Positions 27,390-32,435 of a DNA stretch of 32,435 bases are shown here, piece by piece; the stretch's first letter is position 1, and each line of letters begins with the position of its first letter. The notes beneath the pieces were generated by a model that saw nothing but the letters and a program-made list of their open reading frames with translations, did no database searches and had not been told where the DNA came from. Origin of the DNA: an uncultured Clostridia bacterium (GTDB lineage: Bacteria; Bacillota; Clostridia; TANB77; CAG-465); contig CANROM010000005.1 in NCBI GenBank assembly GCA_947632225.1, positions 1-32,435 on the forward strand, read 5' to 3'. Made by a program: the position numbers and the translations under genes.

Positions 27390-28083
27390 TGATTTCCCAC
27401 GTTCACCTATATCAGAAGCTTTTAGATTATTTAGAACAAATCTTTTTTACTTGTTTGAAAGTAAAGAAAGTAGAACTATTTGTATAACAAGCTCAAGCTC
27501 AGGAGAAGGAAAGAGTTGGGTAGCAGCAAATTTGGCAATTTCTTGTGCCCAATATGGAAAAAAAGTATTAGTTATAGATGCAGACTTAAGAAAAGGTAGA
27601 CAACATAGAATATTTAGAAAATCTAACAGAACTGGTCTATCTGATTTACTAAAAGATCTTAGAGGAAAAATTGAAGAAGATGATGCTAAAAGAATAGTAG
27701 ATCAACTTACTTTAAAAATACAAGATACAGAAGTTAGTAATGTATATTTACTTACAGCTGGTCCTACACCATTTAATCCATCTGAATTACTTGGAACAGC
27801 AAATGTTGAGTTCTTATTAAAATTACTAAAAAAAGAGTTTGACTTAATAATTATTGATACACCACCTGCTTCTGTTATAACTGATGCGTTACTATTTGCT
27901 AAAAAAGTAGATTATATGTTTATAGTAGCTGCCTCAAGAAAAACAAAAAAAGATTCTCTAAAAAATACTAAAAGAGCAATAGAATCTGTTGGTGGTAAAA
28001 TACCAGGTATAATATTAAATCAAGTATCTTTAGAAAGAAGAAAAGAATATTCAAGAACATATGAAAATTATGTTAAAGACTAA
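27364..28083 (+). CDS. CpsD/CapB-family tyrosine-protein kinase
   Basis: SSSSGEGKSWVAANLAISCAQYGKKVLVIDADLRKGRQH (Walker A/A'), LIIIDTPPA, Tyr-containing C-terminus. ATG 27364 with AGGAGGGG upstream; overlaps the preceding gene. Confidence 0.93.
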   Translation: MEKREIIVNDFPRSPISEAFRLFRTNLFYLFESKESRTICITSSSSGEGKSWVAANLAISCAQYGKKVLVIDADLRKGRQHRIFRKSNRTGLSDLLKDLRGKIEEDDAKRIVDQLTLKIQDTEVSNVYLLTAGPTPFNPSELLGTANVEFLLKLLKKEFDLIIIDTPPASVITDALLFAKKVDYMFIVAASRKTKKDSLKNTKRAIESVGGKIPGIILNQVSLERRKEYSRTYENYVKD

Positions 28084-28093
28084 ACGTAGCATT

Positions 28094-28127
28094 AAATAAA
28101 GTAAGTAGGAATATTTACTTTATTTTT
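28094..28127 (+). terminator. Intrinsic terminator between kinase and phosphatase genes
   Basis: AAATAAAGTAA-(10 nt)-TTACTTTATTTTTT. Confidence 0.72.
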
Positions 28128-28144
28128 TGAAAGGGGAGATTTGC

Positions 28145-28888
28145 ATGTTAGATATGCATTGTCACATTATTCCTGAAACTGATGATGGCGCAAAGGATAT
28201 GAATATAACTTTAAAAATGGGAAAAAAAGCTAGCCAGTTAGGATATGACTGTATCTTAGCAACATCTCATTATATAATTCCAAATAATCAATTGGAAAAT
28301 AAGGAATATCTTGAAAGAATACGTAAAGTTAACAAAGAATTTGAAAAAAACGATATAAATGTTACTGTATATCCTGGAAATGAAATCTTTTTTACAAATG
28401 ATATACTAGGATTAATAACAAGCAAAAAGGTATGTACTTTAGCAAATTCAAGATATGTACTTATTGAATTACCTTTATATACAAGAGTAGTACCATTTAA
28501 TGTTTTTGAAGAATTTAATAAACTGCAAGATGCAGGATATGTTCCTGTTTTAGCACATCCTGAAAGATATGACTTTGTTACAGAGAGTATTTCAAATATA
28601 TATCAGTTAATAGAATCTGGTGTTTTAATGCAAGTTAATATTGCAAGTATAACTGGAAAATATGGAAGTAATGCTAAAAGAAATGTTATAAGAATGTTAA
28701 AATATAATATGGTACACTTTTTAGGAACTGACGCTCATAGCGTATCAGTATACAGTGATTATAAGCGAGCAATGAAAAAGATAAAAGCTAACATTAAAAG
28801 TGAAGAAATATATAATAATATAATGTATGGTAATCCAAGCATGTTGCTTAAAGATTTACCTATACCAATTATATATCCAGATATGTAA
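28145..28888 (+). CDS. CpsB/YwqE-family PHP tyrosine-protein phosphatase
   Basis: MLDMHCHIIPETDDGAKD, ATSHYI, LAHPERYDF, GTDAHSVS; GGGGAG Shine-Dalgarno before ATG 28145. Confidence 0.92.
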   Translation: MLDMHCHIIPETDDGAKDMNITLKMGKKASQLGYDCILATSHYIIPNNQLENKEYLERIRKVNKEFEKNDINVTVYPGNEIFFTNDILGLITSKKVCTLANSRYVLIELPLYTRVVPFNVFEEFNKLQDAGYVPVLAHPERYDFVTESISNIYQLIESGVLMQVNIASITGKYGSNAKRNVIRMLKYNMVHFLGTDAHSVSVYSDYKRAMKKIKANIKSEEIYNNIMYGNPSMLLKDLPIPIIYPDM

Positions 28889-28893
28889 AATGT

Positions 28894-28931
28894 AGAAAAC
28901 TCAAAAATATTTATTTTGAGTTTTCTTTTTT
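28894..28931 (+). terminator. Intrinsic terminator
   Basis: AGAAAACTCAAAA...TTTTGAGTTTTCTTTTTT. Confidence 0.85.
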
Positions 28932-28966
28932 ATGCTTTCTATGTTATAATCTAATCAGGTGATTAT

Positions 28967-30238
28967 ATGATACAAGAAAAGGAAAAAGCTTTACTAGTAG
29001 GTGTTAATATAGATTATAACGAAAAATTTAGTAAGCTAATGGATGAGCTTGAAGAACTAGCAAATGCTTGTAATATAGAAGTGGTAGGAAGAGAAACACA
29101 GAATTTACTTGAGGTTAATAAGCCACTGTATATAGGAAAAGGTAAAGCAGAAGAAATAGGAAATATAGTTAAAGCTCAAAATATTGACGTCGTAATTTTT
29201 AATAATGAGCTTTCTCATACTCAGCTTAGAAATCTTCAAAAGGTTATAGATTGTCCTATATTAGATAGAACATCTTTAATACTAGAAATATTTTCTAAAA
29301 GGGCTAGAACTAAAGAGGCAAAATTACAAGTTGAAGTTGCAAGACTTGAGTATATGTTACCACGTCTTGTAGGACTACATAGCTCGCTTGGAAGACAAGG
29401 TGGAGGAGCAGGTCTTAGTAATAAGGGATCCGGTGAGAAAAAGCTAGAGCTAGATAGAAGAAGAATTGAAGAAAAGCTAACAGAATTAAGACATGAGTTA
29501 GAAGATTTATCCCAAGATAGAGAAACACAAAGAAAGAAAAGAGAAGAGTCAGATATACCTCTTGTTTCACTTGTTGGATACACTAATGCAGGTAAGTCAA
29601 GCTTAATGAATTATATGGTAGATAGATTTATAAAGGATGATGAAAAACGTGTTTTAGAAGAAGATATGCTATTTGCTACACTTGAAACTTCTGTAAGAAA
29701 AATAGAGCTTGAAGATAATAGAAAGTTTTTATTATCTGATACAGTTGGTTTTATTAGTGAATTACCACACGACTTGATAAAAGCATTTAGATCTACTTTG
29801 GAAGAAATAAAAAATGCGGATTTACTTATAGAAGTAATAGATTACTCAGATCCAGATTTTGATGAGCATATGAAGGTAACAAAGGATACTTTAGAAAAAA
29901 TTGGAGCTGCAGATATACCTATAATTTATGTATATAATAAGTCAGAGCTTATGCTTGAAAAGCTTCCACTTGTTGATGAAGATGAAATTTACTTATCTAT
30001 AAAAGAAAAAAGAGGTATGGATGAACTTATAGACATGATAGTAAATAAAATATTTGAAAACTACGTTAAATGCAAAATGCTAATTCCATTTTCACAAGGA
30101 AGCATAGTTTCATATCTTAATGAGCATGCTACAGTTATTGAAACAGATTATAATGAAGAAGGAACACTTATTACTGTTGAATGTAGACCATCTGAGTATA
30201 ATAAATATAAAGAATACGTTATAGAAAAGCTAAATTAG
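28967..30238 (+). CDS. hflX: GTPase HflX
   Basis: 423 aa; KAEEIGNIV, DRTSLILEIFSKRARTKEAKLQVEVARLEYMLPRL, GGGAGLSNKGSGEKKLELDRRRI, GYTNAGKSSLMN. Confidence 0.96.
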   Translation: MIQEKEKALLVGVNIDYNEKFSKLMDELEELANACNIEVVGRETQNLLEVNKPLYIGKGKAEEIGNIVKAQNIDVVIFNNELSHTQLRNLQKVIDCPILDRTSLILEIFSKRARTKEAKLQVEVARLEYMLPRLVGLHSSLGRQGGGAGLSNKGSGEKKLELDRRRIEEKLTELRHELEDLSQDRETQRKKREESDIPLVSLVGYTNAGKSSLMNYMVDRFIKDDEKRVLEEDMLFATLETSVRKIELEDNRKFLLSDTVGFISELPHDLIKAFRSTLEEIKNADLLIEVIDYSDPDFDEHMKVTKDTLEKIGAADIPIIYVYNKSELMLEKLPLVDEDEIYLSIKEKRGMDELIDMIVNKIFENYVKCKMLIPFSQGSIVSYLNEHATVIETDYNEEGTLITVECRPSEYNKYKEYVIEKLN

Positions 30239-30270
30239 TAACAGACTTTTTAAAGTCTGTTATTTTTTTT
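30239..30270 (+). terminator. Intrinsic terminator after hflX
   Basis: TAACAGACTTTTTAAAGTCTGTTATTTTTTTT. Confidence 0.85.
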
Positions 30271-30291
30271 ACAAATGCAAATAATAAAGTT

Positions 30292-30639
30292 ATGAGTAAT
30301 TTTATATTTATACTAGTTGGAATATTAAATGGCTTATTTTCAACTGGTGCAGGTCAAATTTTAATTTTTTATTTAGTGTATATATTAAAGCAAGATACCA
30401 AAGAGTCAAGGAATTTTTCACTTAGCATAATGCCATTAGTTTCAATACCTACTTTTATATATTATTTACTGAAAATAAAGTTAAATTTATGGCAATGTTT
30501 AGCATTTGTTGTAATTTCACTAATATTTGGATACTTGGGAAACAAGGTTATGAAAAAGATGAATGCTAACGTGTTAAACTTAATATCTGGTATATTTTTG
30601 ACTTTAATTACATCATATAGTTTATGGAGGGGACAATGA
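30292..30639 (+). CDS. TSUP (TauE/SafE) family half-transporter, first gene
   Basis: 115 aa; LVGILNGLFSTGAGQILIFYLVYILKQDTKESRNFSLSIMPLVSI. Confidence 0.8.
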   Translation: MSNFIFILVGILNGLFSTGAGQILIFYLVYILKQDTKESRNFSLSIMPLVSIPTFIYYLLKIKLNLWQCLAFVVISLIFGYLGNKVMKKMNANVLNLISGIFLTLITSYSLWRGQ

Positions 30640-31025
30640 TTTATCTTATAGCATGTATTTCATCATTTTTATCTGGACTAGGCATAGGTGGAGGAGCTTC
30701 TTTTATAATTTTAGCTTTCTTTTTTAATTTACTAGGTACTAATGAAGCTCGAACTTATAATCTATTGCTGTTTATATCTGTTGGAATTACTATATTTTTT
30801 AAAAATTTTAAAAAAGAAAAAATTATAAATAAAAAATATATAAAAGTATTAGTATTTATTCTTATTGGGTGTGCAATTGGAATTATTATAAACAAATTTA
30901 TAGAAGAAAAAAGCCTAAAAAAGTTCTTTTATATATTCATGTTAATCATTGGAATATATGAAATTATTTCTAGTTTAATTTCAATAAAAAATGGTAAAAA
31001 TAATTCTAAGAAAGGAGATAATTAG
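30636..31025 (+). CDS. TSUP (TauE/SafE) family half-transporter, second gene
   Basis: ISSFLSGLGIGGGASFIILAFFFNLLGTNEARTYNLLLFI; ATGA overlap with the preceding stop; GGAGGGG before ATG 30636. Confidence 0.8.
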   Translation: MIYLIACISSFLSGLGIGGGASFIILAFFFNLLGTNEARTYNLLLFISVGITIFFKNFKKEKIINKKYIKVLVFILIGCAIGIIINKFIEEKSLKKFFYIFMLIIGIYEIISSLISIKNGKNNSKKGDN

Positions 31026-31026
31026 T

Positions 31027-31164
31027 ATGGATTTTATAAAAGGAGCAATAATTGGTATGGTTGCAGGTACATGTATTGGTGTTATTAAAAATGATATGAT
31101 ATGTGATGCTATGCAAATGGGTAAAAAAGGAATTAGAAAAATGAAGAGAAAATTTGGCTTATAA
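31027..31164 (+). CDS. Small protein (45 aa), YtxH-like; absent from the supplied ORF track
   Basis: MDFIKGAIIGMVAGTCIGVIKNDMICDAMQMGKKGIRKMKRKFGL; AAAGGAGATAATTAGT upstream; followed by a strong terminator. Confidence 0.72.
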   Translation: MDFIKGAIIGMVAGTCIGVIKNDMICDAMQMGKKGIRKMKRKFGL

Positions 31165-31170
31165 TGCTTA

Positions 31171-31207
31171 GATTCAAAAGTAAAATCTTTACTTTTGAAT
31201 CTTTTTT
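31171..31207 (+). terminator. Intrinsic terminator
   Basis: GATTCAAAAGTAAA-ATC-TTTACTTTTGAATC-TTTTTT. Confidence 0.88.
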
Positions 31208-31320
31208 ATGTAAATTGAAATCTTTTTAAACTTTTTGGTAACTATTGCTTGATATTTAAAGATATTTATAATATAATTATAATGTATAAATTTGATTTTT
31301 TAAGTAAGTGAGGGAAAATT

Positions 31321-31641
31321 ATGCAATATAAGAAATTTATAATATCATCAGTAGTTATATCAATTATAATGGCAATAGTTAATGAAGTTATTTTTGCTGT
31401 AGGTGATACTGTTGCAAATGACTTATTACTAGATGGAACATTAAATGTATTAGTAATAATACAAAAGTATTCATGGCCTGTAGTTACATTGCTTATGATA
31501 TTTGCTTTATATAAATATTACGTTACAGGATCTGAAGTATTAGCAGACAAAATTATGGGACAAAGGATGGTTACAAGTATAGCAGTATTTATGGTAATAA
31601 TACAATGCTTACCATTAGTTTATGCATTCTTAATTGTTTAG
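31321..31641 (+). CDS. Small membrane protein with VirB2/TrbC pilin-like topology
   Basis: 106 aa; signal-like N-terminal helix, then VIIQKYSWPVVTLLMIFALYKYYVTGSEVLADKIMGQRMVTSIAVFMVIIQCLP. Confidence 0.6.
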   Translation: MQYKKFIISSVVISIIMAIVNEVIFAVGDTVANDLLLDGTLNVLVIIQKYSWPVVTLLMIFALYKYYVTGSEVLADKIMGQRMVTSIAVFMVIIQCLPLVYAFLIV

Positions 31642-31709
31642 CCAAAATAACAATATTATAATTATAATATATTAACCTAAAATTTAATTGAGTAGAAGGG
31701 ATAGAGATT

Positions 31710-32435
31710 ATGAGAGTACTTTTTGGACTAAGTAGTGATGATACTGTTAAAAGCATAGTAAAATACTATGAAGAAAAATATAAAGAAAAAATAGAGTATA
31801 AGATAGCTTACTATTTTGGCCAATTTAGTCAGGAGATAGCCACAGGAGATTATGATAGGGCTGTATTAAGTGAAGAATTAGAAAAAATAGCAACTAGAAG
31901 CTATGCTGAAGCAGATAAACAATTATTTGAATACCTAGATTCAATAACAAATAATTTTGAAGCAAGAAATTTAATATATATATGTTCTGAAAGAAGAAAA
32001 CTTGGAGATGGATTCTTAGCTAGATTGTTTTATCTAGGTGTTTATACAACTTTAACTGGTTCAGATAGAACTAAAGGAAAAGTTTGTGCAGCCATAAACA
32101 ATCCTACTTCTAAGAAAGAAGCTAGAAGATATTATGATAATAGTGCTACACCAAATGATATATATAATTCTGCAGAGGTAAGCGAACTAGAGCTTAGAAA
32201 AATAATTGCGTATTACAGAAATCTAAATGGTGATACTAGTAAGTATAATGAGATTTTTGATAGAGTTTTATCTCAATACACAACTGAGCAAATGGGTATA
32301 ATAGTAAAATGTTTGCCTAAAGATGTAAGAGAGTATTTAGAGAAAAACAGTGAGTCATATAAAAATATAATTGAAACACAGGTTGAAAAGAAAGAAGAAG
32401 TGCCACAGCAACCAACTGCTCAAGCACCTCAACAG
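31710..32435 (+). CDS. Conserved-looking cytosolic protein, incomplete at window edge
   Basis: Continuous frame from ATG 31710 to the window end with no stop (MRVLFGLSSDDTVKSIVKYYEEKYKEKIEYKIAYYFGQFSQEIATGDYDRAVLSEELEKIATRSYAEADK...IYICSERRKLGDGFLARLFYLGVYTTLTGSDRTKGKVCAAINNPTSKKEARRYY...). Missing from the ORF track because it is open-ended. Confidence 0.75.
   Translation, partial: MRVLFGLSSDDTVKSIVKYYEEKYKEKIEYKIAYYFGQFSQEIATGDYDRAVLSEELEKIATRSYAEADKQLFEYLDSITNNFEARNLIYICSERRKLGDGFLARLFYLGVYTTLTGSDRTKGKVCAAINNPTSKKEARRYYDNSATPNDIYNSAEVSELELRKIIAYYRNLNGDTSKYNEIFDRVLSQYTTEQMGIIVKCLPKDVREYLEKNSESYKNIIETQVEKKEEVPQQPTAQAPQQ

Noticed and set aside
29236-29583. 115-aa minus-strand ORF opposite hflX
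   Set aside because: Low-complexity Ser/Leu-rich antisense shadow of a conserved GTPase.
1-32435. CRISPR arrays, transposases, integrases or prophage genes
   Set aside because: No regularly spaced repeats and no recognisable mobile-element proteins; the two tRNA genes show no adjacent integrase or attachment-site duplication.

Overview
AT-rich, low-GC window that looks like chromosomal DNA from an endospore-forming Firmicute (Clostridia-like: intact sigK-like sigma factor, flavodiiron protein, low GC). Most of it is ordinary housekeeping sequence: tRNA-Leu(UAA), tRNA-Glu(CUC), tyrS, hflX, nfo, peptidase U32, YqeG-type HAD, prepilin peptidase, hemolysin III, CNNM/CBS protein, TspO, fprA and others, with many clear intrinsic terminators. 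The standout is about 590 nt of non-coding sequence on the minus strand (about 15721-16310). It has its own near-consensus promoter (TTGATT-N17-TATAAT), complementary 5'/3' ends (GATGGTG/CACCATC), many internal hairpins including a GCAA tetraloop, and lies directly upstream of a 4-TM-like protein resembling OapA. I interpret it as an OLE (ornate, large, extremophilic) RNA-oapA locus. Other observations worth a second look: a sortase gene whose only reasonable start is a non-canonical ATT behind a perfect Shine-Dalgarno; its neighbouring thioester-domain/CnaB adhesin, which ends right after LPKTGK with no membrane anchor; an inverted repeat overlapping the promoter of an orphan BY-kinase/phosphatase cluster, with an internal terminator; a VirB2-like small membrane protein followed by an unusual cytosolic protein cut off by the window edge; and a TSUP transporter split into two coupled half-genes. 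All family assignments come from reading translated sequence and recall; no database search was run.
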